The notes below the pieces were generated by a model that saw only the letters and a program-made list of their open reading frames with translations, was not told the DNA's origin and searched no databases. Positions 1 through 7,480 of a stretch of 13,475 bases of DNA are shown here, piece after piece. Origin of the DNA: Phycisphaerae bacterium (GTDB lineage Bacteria > Planctomycetota > Phycisphaerae > JAAYCJ01). The stretch is taken from assembly GCA_015486815.1 (NCBI GenBank), contig WFQY01000119.1:1-13475 (forward strand), written 5' to 3'. Made by a program: the position numbers and the translations under genes. Position 1 is the stretch's first letter, and each line of letters begins with the position of its first letter.

Positions 1-35
1 CCGGAAAATTCTATCTACAAACACAACACGCACTC
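1..35. repeat. Partial copy of dispersed repeat (cut by window edge)
   Basis: Positions 1-35 align with 7346-7381, matching at 29 of 35 positions with one single-base gap by hand alignment. The shared core is CTACAAACAC, preceded by a CCGG-AAAATT block and followed by ACGCAC. At 7346-7381 this block is the right half of a larger palindromic element, so the copy here is probably the right half of another element whose left half lies outside the window. It sits just upstream of the htrA leader. No function can be assigned. Confidence 0.65.
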
Positions 36-85
36 TTGAGTACCTTAATAAAAAATATTTTCTATTATTTTGTTTGTGAACATTT

Positions 86-91
86 TATAAT
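86..91 (+). promoter_or_regulatory. Candidate -10 box of the htrA promoter
   Basis: A perfect TATAAT lies at 86-91 in a very AT-rich leader, 56 nt before the htrA start codon. No good -35 hexamer sits 16-18 bp upstream; the best is a weak TATTAT at 63-68. A second candidate, TATTAT at 101-106, is equally poorly supported upstream. In such AT-rich DNA a chance match is quite possible, so the call is tentative. Confidence 0.3.
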
Positions 92-147
92 TTCTTTTCG
101 TATTATAGGTATAAAAATTATATTTCTATATTTCGGAGGAAATCGTT

Positions 148-1698
148 ATGAAACTTTCTCGTTCTACAATTATCGGATTGGTTATCGGTCTGGTAGCAGG
201 AATATTGCTGGGGGTATATGTCTTATATCCGCCTGTGGATATTCAAGCGGAGAGTAATTCCGCAGTGCAAAGCTCATCTGCCGCAGTTAAAAATGTGCCC
301 AAACTCAAGCCATCTGATATAGCTGTGATGGAAAGTATGAGCCGAGTATTTAATAACGTGGCTCAACGAGTAAGCAACTCGGTGGTGCATATCACTGCGA
401 CAAAGGTCGTCAAGCCTAAAGTCCAGCGGTTGCCTTTTGATGACGATATGCTCAGAAAGTTCTTTCCCGATGAGAATTTTCCCAAACCTTTTTTGAAAAT
501 TCCCAATCCCAAACCCGAAGCTCGCATAGGCCTCGGTAGCGGAGTAATTATCGATCCCAATGGCTATATTGTTACCAATTATCACGTAGTGAAGGGAGCG
601 GACGATATTCGTGTGGTGATGGCTGACGGTAGAAAGTTCAAACCCGAATGGGTGCGCACGGATGAGCCGACAGACCTGGCGCTGATAAAGATTAAGGCGA
701 AAGGATTATCTGCATTGAAATTCGCTGACTCGGATAAGGTAAAGGTAGGCGATTGGGTATTGGCGGTCGGCAATCCGTTCGGACTCGATAATACGGTAAC
801 TCAGGGTATAGTAAGCTATGTTGGCAGAGGTCTGCGGATAAGCAGTTATAGCAACTATATTCAAACCGATGCTGCTATCAATCCGGGAAACTCCGGCGGG
901 CCTTTGGTCAATTACAGGGGACAAATCATCGGAATAAACACCGCGATTATCTCGCGAACAGCAAGCTACGCTGGAATAGGATTTGCAATCCCTTCGAATA
1001 CGGTGAAATTTGTTGTCGATCAATTAAAGGTTTCGAAAGAGGTAGTGCGAAGCTATCTTGGCGTTACCATTCAGGATATGGATGCGGGAATTGCAAAATC
1101 GTTCGGACTTAACTCAACAGCGGGCAGTGTAATTTCGGGCGTTAAGCCAGGCTCGCCAGCGTCGAAAGGCGGATTGAAGGTAGGCGATGTAATTCTCGTA
1201 TTCAACGGCACTAAGGTAAAGAATAGCGAACACCTCAAAGACCTCGTAGCTCAGGTAAAACCGGGAACTAAGGTAAAGGTGATCGTCTGGAGAAACAATA
1301 AGAAAGTAACGCTGAACATAAAGCTCGAAAAGATGCCAAAGGAATTCCTGAAACAAAGTCCAAGCTGGTTTAGCAGTGAGGAAACAAGCGAAGAATCCAA
1401 TCAGGCTGAGATTTCTCAGCTTGGCATAACGGTAGCAACTTTGACAAGCGAATTAGCGGAGAAATATCATCAGACGGGAGTAAAGGGAGCTCTCATCGTC
1501 GATGTCAAGCCCGAAGGCGAAGGAGCAAGAGTGGGCTTGACTGTTGGCGATGTGATTATGAGAGTGCAAAATCAGAAGATAACATCCGCTAAGGATTTGG
1601 TTAAAGCGATGAAAAAGTATTCACTCAAAGAAGGAGTCAGGCTGTTTGTCCGCTCGCCAGGCGGTGGCCAGAGGTTTATCTTCATCAAGGTAGATTGA
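148..1698 (+). CDS. htrA: HtrA/Deg-family periplasmic serine protease with two PDZ domains
   Basis: Envelope quality-control serine endopeptidase of the trypsin-like S1C family, expected to degrade or refold misfolded exported proteins. The 516-residue product begins with one hydrophobic segment (about residues 7-27) that should act as an uncleaved anchor or signal. A protease domain spans about 65-295 with the full catalytic triad: H146 in TNYHVV, D176 in PTDLAL and S249 in GNSGGP. PDZ1 is about 300-392 (starting RSYLGV, with GSPASKGGLKVGDVI). An acidic Ser/Glu linker (408-420) leads to PDZ2, about 424-513 (GARVGLTVGDVI). A strong Shine-Dalgarno GGAGG at 135-139 fixes the ATG at 148. The gene lies 40 nt upstream of moxR in the same direction, so co-transcription is plausible. 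Two-PDZ length fits DegP/DegQ types. Family is certain; the precise subgroup (DegP, DegQ or MucD-like) is not. Confidence 0.95.
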   Translation: MKLSRSTIIGLVIGLVAGILLGVYVLYPPVDIQAESNSAVQSSSAAVKNVPKLKPSDIAVMESMSRVFNNVAQRVSNSVVHITATKVVKPKVQRLPFDDDMLRKFFPDENFPKPFLKIPNPKPEARIGLGSGVIIDPNGYIVTNYHVVKGADDIRVVMADGRKFKPEWVRTDEPTDLALIKIKAKGLSALKFADSDKVKVGDWVLAVGNPFGLDNTVTQGIVSYVGRGLRISSYSNYIQTDAAINPGNSGGPLVNYRGQIIGINTAIISRTASYAGIGFAIPSNTVKFVVDQLKVSKEVVRSYLGVTIQDMDAGIAKSFGLNSTAGSVISGVKPGSPASKGGLKVGDVILVFNGTKVKNSEHLKDLVAQVKPGTKVKVIVWRNNKKVTLNIKLEKMPKEFLKQSPSWFSSEETSEESNQAEISQLGITVATLTSELAEKYHQTGVKGALIVDVKPEGEGARVGLTVGDVIMRVQNQKITSAKDLVKAMKKYSLKEGVRLFVRSPGGGQRFIFIKVD

Positions 1699-1725
1699 TA
1701 ACTGGTAATCAACTCAGCCTGATGA

Positions 1726-1731
1726 TATAAT
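1726..1731 (+). promoter_or_regulatory. TATAAT box immediately upstream of moxR (possible leaderless promoter)
   Basis: A perfect TATAAT ends 7 nt before the moxR ATG, so transcription from it would begin at or within a base or so of the start codon. The only Shine-Dalgarno-like bases (GAAGG, 1733-1737) end 1 nt from the ATG, too close for normal use. The -35 region is weak (CTGGTA at 1702-1707, 18-bp spacer). This matches the geometry of leaderless genes in other bacteria, but read-through from htrA is an alternative way to transcribe moxR. Confidence 0.4.
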
Positions 1732-1738
1732 CGAAGGT

Positions 1739-2692
1739 ATGAATGAACAATTTAATCAGGAATTAACGAATCGGCTGGCTTTGCTCAGAGAAAATGTATC
1801 GAAGGTATTTCTGGGCAACGAGGAAGTTGTTAATCAGCTTATTGTTGGTCTGCTTGCAAACGGCCACGTACTGATAGAGGATGTGCCGGGCGTCGGCAAA
1901 ACGATTCTTGCACGCGCATTGGCAAAGAGTATTCAGTGCAGCTTTTCGCGAATTCAGCTGACGCCCGATATGCTTCCGAGCGATATATTGGGTGTTTCGG
2001 TATATAACGAGCAGACTCATACATTCGATTTCAAAAAAGGACCTATCTTTGCGAATATCATTCTTGCTGACGAAATCAATCGTACCACGCCGAGAACGCA
2101 GTCAGCATTGCTCGAAGCAATGAATGAGGCACAGGTAAGTATCGATCGGGTAACATATAAGCTTGACAGACCCTTTATGGTAATAGCTACTCAAAATCCA
2201 TTCGAGTTTGAGGGTACGTATTTTCTGCCGGAAAATCAGCTTGACAGATTTATGTTGAGAGTAACTATCGGATATCCTTCGCCCGAGCAGGAGGCGCGGA
2301 TAATTTTGGAACAGCCCGGCAAGGTAGCATTGGAAAACCTTCAGCCGGTATTCACAGGCGGGGAGATAATCGAGCTTCAGGAGATGGTTGACAAGGTGTC
2401 GGTTTCCGAAGACGTGATGGAATATACACTCAGATTCATATCGGCGACTCGGAATCATAGCCATCTCGATTTGGGGCTTTCACCACGTGGTGGTCAGGCA
2501 CTGGTTCGGGCTGCTCAAGCTAATGCGATGCTTAATGGCAGAGATTATATCATTCCGGAAGATATAAAAGGGTTGGCTGTTCCCGTCTGTTCGCATAGAG
2601 TATTGAGTAAAAGTTATCTGGAATCCAGCGAATCCGCTTCGCGAGAAAGTATAATTAAACAGATTATCGATGAAATTGAAGTGCCTGTATGA
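1739..2692 (+). CDS. moxR: MoxR-family AAA+ ATPase
   Basis: Cytoplasmic MoxR-type AAA+ ATPase, a family thought to act as chaperones that remodel or activate partner proteins, often of the DUF58/von Willebrand A type. The 317-residue length is typical. Visible motifs are Walker A EDVPGVGKT (47-55), Walker B IILADEINR (107-115), sensor 1 with N153 in ATQNP, an arginine in LDRFML (R170), and sensor 2 in LSPRGGQAL (R250), followed by the helical lid. It starts 40 nt after htrA and its last four bases overlap the DUF58 start (ATGA at 2689-2692), implying translational coupling. The start has no properly spaced Shine-Dalgarno, but residues 1-30 match the usual MoxR N-terminus and no better upstream start is seen. 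The partner is most likely the DUF58 protein encoded next; its actual substrate is unknown. Confidence 0.94.
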   Translation: MNEQFNQELTNRLALLRENVSKVFLGNEEVVNQLIVGLLANGHVLIEDVPGVGKTILARALAKSIQCSFSRIQLTPDMLPSDILGVSVYNEQTHTFDFKKGPIFANIILADEINRTTPRTQSALLEAMNEAQVSIDRVTYKLDRPFMVIATQNPFEFEGTYFLPENQLDRFMLRVTIGYPSPEQEARIILEQPGKVALENLQPVFTGGEIIELQEMVDKVSVSEDVMEYTLRFISATRNHSHLDLGLSPRGGQALVRAAQANAMLNGRDYIIPEDIKGLAVPVCSHRVLSKSYLESSESASRESIIKQIIDEIEVPV

Positions 2693-3975
2693 CGAGCGGA
2701 AAGGACAAGCGGGACAATAAATATGAATCGAATGATACGGATAATCTGATAAAGCTCAATCCGCAATCTTCCGTTGCTGATCAGGTACCGTTATCGTGGC
2801 ATCCCCAATACGGAGTATATCTTAGTTGGCCTATTTTGTGGCTAACAATAGCGATTATTATCCTCGGTGGGCTGGCTTTCATTTCACAAATGAATTTACT
2901 TTTCTGGTGTGCTTCACTGGCAGCTGCTATGCTTGCTATCTCGATAATACTTCCGGGAAGAAACATATCACATCTGGAAATTACAAGATCAGTGCCCGAT
3001 ACGGGAATCGTCGGTAAGCCTATGATGATTCAATATACTATCCGAAATAAGCGAAATTATCTGCCGAGCTATTCTCTTCGCATAGCGGATATTATCAAAG
3101 GTGATATGATACTCAGCCCGCCGAAGGTATATATTCCGTATTTGCCAGCTGGTAGAAAATATAATTTTCAGGTAGCTGTCATTCCTTCGCATCGTGGAAC
3201 TCTCGTATTTCAGGGAATAAGAATAGCGAGTAAGTATCCGTTCGGGCTGATGATGAGATTCGATACGATTCCGCTTGACGATGAAGTTACGATATATCCC
3301 GCTCTCGGCAGGCTTACCAGACATCTTTTCGCTCGAAGCAGAGATGCGGACTTTTTCGCAGGCGATACACACAGCAGGGCACGTGGTAATAGTGATGAGT
3401 TTTATTCCCTTCGTGAATATCGGCAGGGCGATAATCCGAAATTGATTCATTGGCGTCGTTCCGCAGGTGCAGGTCAGCTTATTGTTCGCGAGATGACACA
3501 GTTTTCGCCTATGCGACTTACCGTGATTTTTGATGCCTATGTTTCCAAAGTGCAGGGATATGACGAGCAAGATTTCGAACAACTTGTAAGTTTTGCAGCT
3601 ACTCTTTTGTGTCATAGTCTCGAATCGGGATATAGGACAGCTCTTGTGTGCATAGGAGACAAATCAATGGTGGTTCCTCCCATTTCCGGAAGAGATGGCC
3701 AACATAGAATTCTTCACCTGCTAAGCGAAGTATCACCACAGTTTCGTAAACCGCTTGCTCAAGCGGTGAACTCGATGCAGTTCAGCCCCGCTTGGCGTGG
3801 CAGATGTATCATTGTCAGTATGAATGAACAACCTTCGTCCGTCTTACAAAGGCTGGCTGAAGATGTGGGTATGGTAAAGCTGTTTGTATATAATTCTGCG
3901 GAATGGAAAAAACTATTCGTTCCGCCCGAAATAATATCAAAAGAGAGAACGAAACAAAATTATGGGCAGACATAA
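2689..3975 (+). CDS. DUF58 domain membrane protein (MoxR partner)
   Basis: Membrane protein of the DUF58 family, of unknown biochemical activity, regularly encoded between moxR and a transglutaminase gene. The 428-residue product has a hydrophilic N-terminal stretch (1-44), two closely spaced membrane segments (about 46-64 and 68-88), a beta-rich region (95-200) and then the diagnostic DUF58 block at about 237-269, including LREYRQGDNPKLIHWRRSA. After this comes a von Willebrand A-like region with the strand LTVIFDAYVS (277-286). The usual metal-site DxSxS pattern is not intact here: it reads D-A-Y-V-S. The start overlaps the moxR stop by 4 nt and the end overlaps the transglutaminase start by 14 nt, so the three genes are tightly coupled. 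The family call is firm; a scaffold role in an envelope complex is inferred from context. Confidence 0.9.
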   Translation: MTSGKDKRDNKYESNDTDNLIKLNPQSSVADQVPLSWHPQYGVYLSWPILWLTIAIIILGGLAFISQMNLLFWCASLAAAMLAISIILPGRNISHLEITRSVPDTGIVGKPMMIQYTIRNKRNYLPSYSLRIADIIKGDMILSPPKVYIPYLPAGRKYNFQVAVIPSHRGTLVFQGIRIASKYPFGLMMRFDTIPLDDEVTIYPALGRLTRHLFARSRDADFFAGDTHSRARGNSDEFYSLREYRQGDNPKLIHWRRSAGAGQLIVREMTQFSPMRLTVIFDAYVSKVQGYDEQDFEQLVSFAATLLCHSLESGYRTALVCIGDKSMVVPPISGRDGQHRILHLLSEVSPQFRKPLAQAVNSMQFSPAWRGRCIIVSMNEQPSSVLQRLAEDVGMVKLFVYNSAEWKKLFVPPEIISKERTKQNYGQT

Positions 3976-6265
3976 AGAACTTGCAGGTCTGGTCTTCATC
4001 AACACTGCCCTTGCGGTATATACGATGATGAATCATTATATCGGAGGGCAGATGGAGATATTTTTGTTTTTCTGTATCGCAATGCTGCCAGCATGGCGTA
4101 GAGTTGGCAGGGCGGTTTCCATTTCACGTGTTTTCGTATATCTGATAGTATTTGTCTCGATATTGATTTTGCTGTTTTCCGTCTTTATTCTTAAAGTGCC
4201 AGCTGGCATCGCTCTGACGTTTTTCATCACGGGCTTAACGCTTGTCAAAATCTATTCGCTGAATAGACTTCACGATTATGCGCAATTGATGGTTCTCTCG
4301 GTAATGGCTATTATCGCAGGTGGAGCTTTAAACGTTACTCCGGAGTATATTATTATACTCGCAATTTATATTGTGATTGGTGGATATTGTGTCTATAAAA
4401 TGCATCTGATAAACGAATACCTGTTACATCAGGATTCGCAAAATTCGTCCAGCGTGGTTGCCATAATAAATCACAAGCCAACGTTTAGCTCGTATTTATC
4501 GGTGTTAGCTATTACCTGCCTGATCGCTTTTGTAATATTTCTTATGGTTCCTCGCGAATCGCCAGGCTGGCTTATGGGCAAAGCTAAGCGCCGGTCAGGC
4601 GTTACCATAACGGGGTTTAGTCAAAAACTTGTTTTGGGAGAGATGAACATTCTTCTAAAGGACAAAACCCCTGTCATCAGAATAAAAGTTTCCGATGTGC
4701 AGAGCCACAAAAAAGTTTACTCGGGCATACTATATCTGCGTGGCGAGGTGTATGAAGTATATCAATGTGTCAATAATAGCTGGCAGTGGTTTGCTCGGCA
4801 TCCGGAGAAGTATAACAAACAATTAATGGCATCGACGGTACCTGTGCCTATACGCAATGCGACACTACCACCCAAACAGCATCGGCGATGGGATATTTTT
4901 TATCAAAAGCCCGTATCGACAAATTTGTTTGTGATTGATTCGCCATTCGCTATTACTACTTCTCAGCAAATGAGTTTGATATACAATTTTTATGATAATG
5001 TGATTCTTTATTCTTCCTATCCGGAAACAGGGTTTCATTATACGCTATGGACAGAGTCTATCAGGTCCATCGATATTAAACCTGTTCCCGTCAATACTAA
5101 GCTGCCAAGGCGTGCAAGAAGAGTCGGCTGGAAAAAAGCACCGGTGATGCAAAATATTCCGAGGAATAGCAGATTTATGGTCGGCGAACCATATATACCG
5201 GTCAAGATTGAGAAATTCAAACCCATTGTAAAAAAAATATTACGTTCCGAAGAGACGAACGAAAATCACAAATTGTCAGTGGATGGTAAAGCCCGTAGAA
5301 TCGCACTGTATTTGAAATCTCATTTTGCATATTCTCTCGATAATACCGATGTAGATCGCGAAAGAGAGCCCGTAATGGATTTTCTTGTTCGCAGGAAAAA
5401 GGGGCATTGCGAATATTTCGCATCAGCGATGGTGCTTTTAGCACGAGCAGCAGGCTTAAATGCCCGACTCGTAGCGGGATTCAAAGGCGGAGTGTACAAC
5501 AGTATCGGTGGTTACTATATAATCCGCAATTGTGATGCGCATACATGGGTTGAAATTTATGTTCCGGGCAAAGGCTGGGCGAGATACGATCCTACACCAT
5601 TAGCGAGAGATCGTTATTTGATGGCAAGCGAGAGTTTTCTTACCAAACCGTTCTGGGACTTTCTCGATGTAATCAAATTCAATTGGCTCGAAAAAGTATC
5701 AGCTCTGAAGAAGACACAAAAGTTTGTTCAGAAAGTACAAAACCAATTACTGAACAAAAATAAAAACGGACACTATCAATCTATCAAAAACTTTTTTGAA
5801 AAGATTATCCGGTATATAAAAACTCAACGTTACGGGTCGGTCTGGTTTCAGCTTTTACATTGGATTGTCGGGATATTGATAGCTGTTCTTGTTCTGCTTC
5901 TCGGGCGTATTGTTTGGGAGGTAGTGCGGATTCTGAGTAGTGCGATTCGTGATATTTTCGAGCAGCGATGGCAGAAAAAATTCGGGCCGTTATGGCGATG
6001 TCCGGTGGATTTCTATCGAAAGTTATTGCTTTGGCTTATTCCGAGAGGATTAGCGAGAGCTCCCGAAGAGACTGCGATGGAATTTGCAAACAGAATTATT
6101 ACTCAATATCCGGAAACGGAGCAACAGATGCGGACAATTACCGACAAATATCTTTGTGTTAGGTTTGGCAATGAGGAAATATCCCGTAATGAATGGAAAG
6201 AGCTAATGCGGATGTGCTATGAGCTCGAACAGAAAATCAAACAGCACGAAACAAGTACAAATTAA
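3962..6265 (+). CDS. TgpA-like membrane transglutaminase with C-terminal DUF4129-like tail
   Basis: Multi-pass inner-membrane protein with an extracytoplasmic transglutaminase/protease-like domain, related to Pseudomonas TgpA; its substrate in this organism is unknown. Several hydrophobic helices fill about residues 8-196. A long loop domain follows, then the transglutaminase core at about 440-547 with the complete triad C483 (GHCEYF), H527 (DAHTWVE) and D543 (RYDPTP). The 44- and 16-residue spacings agree with those I recall for the P. aeruginosa TgpA triad. One more membrane helix (about 632-650) precedes a cytoplasmic tail (about 665-760) resembling DUF4129. At 767 residues it is longer than typical TgpA (under 700), with the extra length mostly between the N-terminal helices and the core. 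The ATG overlaps the DUF58 stop by 14 nt with no strong Shine-Dalgarno, suggesting coupling. The family is secure; envelope or cell-wall-related function is inferred. Confidence 0.92.
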   Translation: MGRHKELAGLVFINTALAVYTMMNHYIGGQMEIFLFFCIAMLPAWRRVGRAVSISRVFVYLIVFVSILILLFSVFILKVPAGIALTFFITGLTLVKIYSLNRLHDYAQLMVLSVMAIIAGGALNVTPEYIIILAIYIVIGGYCVYKMHLINEYLLHQDSQNSSSVVAIINHKPTFSSYLSVLAITCLIAFVIFLMVPRESPGWLMGKAKRRSGVTITGFSQKLVLGEMNILLKDKTPVIRIKVSDVQSHKKVYSGILYLRGEVYEVYQCVNNSWQWFARHPEKYNKQLMASTVPVPIRNATLPPKQHRRWDIFYQKPVSTNLFVIDSPFAITTSQQMSLIYNFYDNVILYSSYPETGFHYTLWTESIRSIDIKPVPVNTKLPRRARRVGWKKAPVMQNIPRNSRFMVGEPYIPVKIEKFKPIVKKILRSEETNENHKLSVDGKARRIALYLKSHFAYSLDNTDVDREREPVMDFLVRRKKGHCEYFASAMVLLARAAGLNARLVAGFKGGVYNSIGGYYIIRNCDAHTWVEIYVPGKGWARYDPTPLARDRYLMASESFLTKPFWDFLDVIKFNWLEKVSALKKTQKFVQKVQNQLLNKNKNGHYQSIKNFFEKIIRYIKTQRYGSVWFQLLHWIVGILIAVLVLLLGRIVWEVVRILSSAIRDIFEQRWQKKFGPLWRCPVDFYRKLLLWLIPRGLARAPEETAMEFANRIITQYPETEQQMRTITDKYLCVRFGNEEISRNEWKELMRMCYELEQKIKQHETSTN

Positions 6266-6401
6266 AATTCATAAACACAGATTTTAGTCAGTGGCTTTCA
6301 TACAAAACAGACCGCTCAGAAATGATTTTCGGATAGGTTCTCTCGATTATCCTTGATAGCATATAAAGTCTTATTCTGAAATTCAGCTATCTTTAGCTTG
6401 C
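6266..6401. other. Convergent intergenic spacer, no strong terminator seen
   Basis: This 136-nt stretch separates the converging transglutaminase and amidohydrolase genes. A terminator for each would be expected. Only weak hairpins are visible: GGATA/TATCC (6331-6335 with 6348-6352) and AGCTA/TAGCT (6385-6389 with 6394-6398), neither followed by a T tract. No small gene was recognised. Confidence 0.5.
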
Positions 6402-7127
6402 TTATGCATCTTCGCCCAATAATCGAGCGATATTTTTGTATAGCACAAGCTCCTTCTGCTCGTCAGTAAGATTAAGATATTCTATCCTCGCCAACTCAAC
6501 GCCACAATGACAGACAGGCCCATCGGAACCGAAAATCATCTTATGTGCCAACCCCTCTTTAATTGCCCGCTCAAGCCATTCGTGAACACTCACGCTTGAC
6601 GTGTCGAAGTACACATTTTCATACCGTTTAGCTAACCAAAGGGTCTCGAGCTTAGGTTTGGGATTTGTCGTTAGAAACTGCCCCATATGCGCAATTATAA
6701 TCGGTATCTGCGGATAACTCTCCGCTACGTATCTGAGCGGATATACCTCGCCATAAACGTCCGCTAACAATGGCTTACGATATTTATTTAACACTTCCAT
6801 TATCTCACGATTAGGATGCCCGTGAAGTTTCAGCCCATATAGCCCGAGTTTTTCAAACGCTTCTTCGAGCAATTTGGCAACCCGCCCCTCATCTTGCTTT
6901 TGGCTCACTTTGGCGAAGCCGAACAGTCTATCGGGATACCTCGCAACAATATCTGCCGTTTCCCGATTATGCATTTCATAATTTTTAATGCCAATCGGCA
7001 ATACAACAGCTTTATCTATGCCCGCTTCGTCCATCCGCCTAAGCGAAACTTCAATATCCTCGAATGTATCCCACGAGTGTGCCAAGTCTTCGCTAACGCC
7101 CGCGTGAATATGTGCATCGATAATCAT
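6402..7127 (-). CDS. Amidohydrolase-family metal-dependent hydrolase (Amidohydro_2 type)
   Basis: Predicted cytoplasmic TIM-barrel hydrolase or decarboxylase of the amidohydrolase superfamily (the group that includes ACMSD-like enzymes); substrate unknown. The 241-residue protein is compact for the family but contains its landmarks: the N-terminal HxH metal motif (H6, H8 in DAHIHAG), GLKLHGH (98-104) on the following barrel strand, H147 in IIIAHMG and the C-terminal aspartate D202 in FGSDGP. A strong Shine-Dalgarno (AGGAGGAA, complement of 7134-7141) supports this start. It is transcribed alone on the minus strand, convergent with the transglutaminase gene and divergent from the nagB-like gene, with its own good promoter at 7222-7250. 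A CHC motif (C206, H207, C208) follows the active-site aspartate, which is not something I recognise as a family feature. Superfamily is secure; reaction not assignable. Confidence 0.88.
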   Translation of the reverse strand: MIIDAHIHAGVSEDLAHSWDTFEDIEVSLRRMDEAGIDKAVVLPIGIKNYEMHNRETADIVARYPDRLFGFAKVSQKQDEGRVAKLLEEAFEKLGLYGLKLHGHPNREIMEVLNKYRKPLLADVYGEVYPLRYVAESYPQIPIIIAHMGQFLTTNPKPKLETLWLAKRYENVYFDTSSVSVHEWLERAIKEGLAHKMIFGSDGPVCHCGVELARIEYLNLTDEQKELVLYKNIARLLGEDA

Positions 7128-7221
7128 TTTTCATTCCTCCTGTCAAATCATACGATATTGTAGAGCAAATTCCGGATATATACTGTAATACAAGATATAT
7201 ATTGCAATACCAGTATCGGGT

Positions 7222-7250
7222 ATTATAACCATTCTATATTCAACATTCAA
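7222..7250 (-). promoter_or_regulatory. Sigma70-type promoter for the amidohydrolase gene
   Basis: Read on the minus strand, TTGAAT (complement of 7245-7250) is followed by exactly 17 bp and then TATAAT (complement of 7222-7227). This is five of six and six of six matches to the consensus at optimal spacing. Transcription would start near 7215, leaving an untranslated leader of about 88 nt. That leader contains a perfect 10-bp palindrome, TATTGCAATA (7200-7209), and an ATACTG/CAGTAT inverted pair (7180-7185 with 7211-7216), possible operator-like elements of unknown meaning. Confidence 0.65.
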
Positions 7251-7288
7251 CCTGAAAACACAAAATAATAACCGCTAATATTTATGGG

Positions 7289-7391
7289 ATGCGCGTGGGT
7301 GCGTTTCGATACGTCCCGCCCCTAAAGGGGCGGGACTACTCAACGCCGGGAAAATTTGACCTACAAACACGATACGCACCCGATGCGCGCA
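7289..7391. repeat. Palindromic GC-rich repeat element
   Basis: A GC-rich island of about 100 bp in an AT-rich spacer. At its heart is CCCGCCCCTAAAGGGGCGGG (7315-7334), extending to 10-bp perfect arms (7313-7322 and 7327-7336) around TAAA. Outer arms at about 7291-7308 and 7370-7390 also pair imperfectly, sharing GGGTGCGT/ACGCACCC and GCGC/GCGC cores. The right half (7346-7381) resembles the left edge of the window (1-35), so this is one copy of a dispersed family, similar in style to REP or MITE-like elements. There is no T tract after the stem and it lies between divergent promoters, so a terminator role is unlikely. Confidence 0.75.
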
Positions 7392-7409
7392 TAAAAATGA
7401 AATTCTGAA

Positions 7410-7438
7410 TTGACAATTTTAGTCGCTATATTTATGAT
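7410..7438 (+). promoter_or_regulatory. Sigma70-type promoter for the nagB-like operon
   Basis: A perfect -35 box TTGACA (7410-7415) is followed by a 17-bp spacer and TATGAT (7433-7438), one mismatch from the -10 consensus. Transcription would begin near 7445, giving a leader of roughly 36 nt with the Shine-Dalgarno GAGGAG at 7466-7471. A second -10-like TATACT at 7447-7452 lacks a correctly spaced -35. This promoter would drive the NagB-like, isochorismatase-like and probably hemB genes. Confidence 0.72.
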
Positions 7439-7480
7439 TAGTATGCTATACTGATTGTAATTTTCGAGGAGAATATAAAA

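Noticed and set aside
36..257. Plus-strand 73-codon frame at the left edge
   Set aside because: It overlaps the htrA start in another frame, begins with a TTG with no ribosome site, and its C-terminal half is an out-of-frame reading of htrA.
2989..3615. Antisense frame of 208 codons within the DUF58 gene
   Set aside because: Composition is what an antisense reading of a real gene gives; no ribosome site or recognisable motif, and the sense frame has strong DUF58 motifs.
6331..6398. Hairpins in the convergent spacer as terminators
   Set aside because: Stems are only 5 bp and none is followed by a run of T on either strand.
7313..7336. GC-rich 10-bp stem as a rho-independent terminator
   Set aside because: No T tract on either side and it lies between two divergently transcribed units, where no terminator is needed. 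Treated as part of a repeat element.
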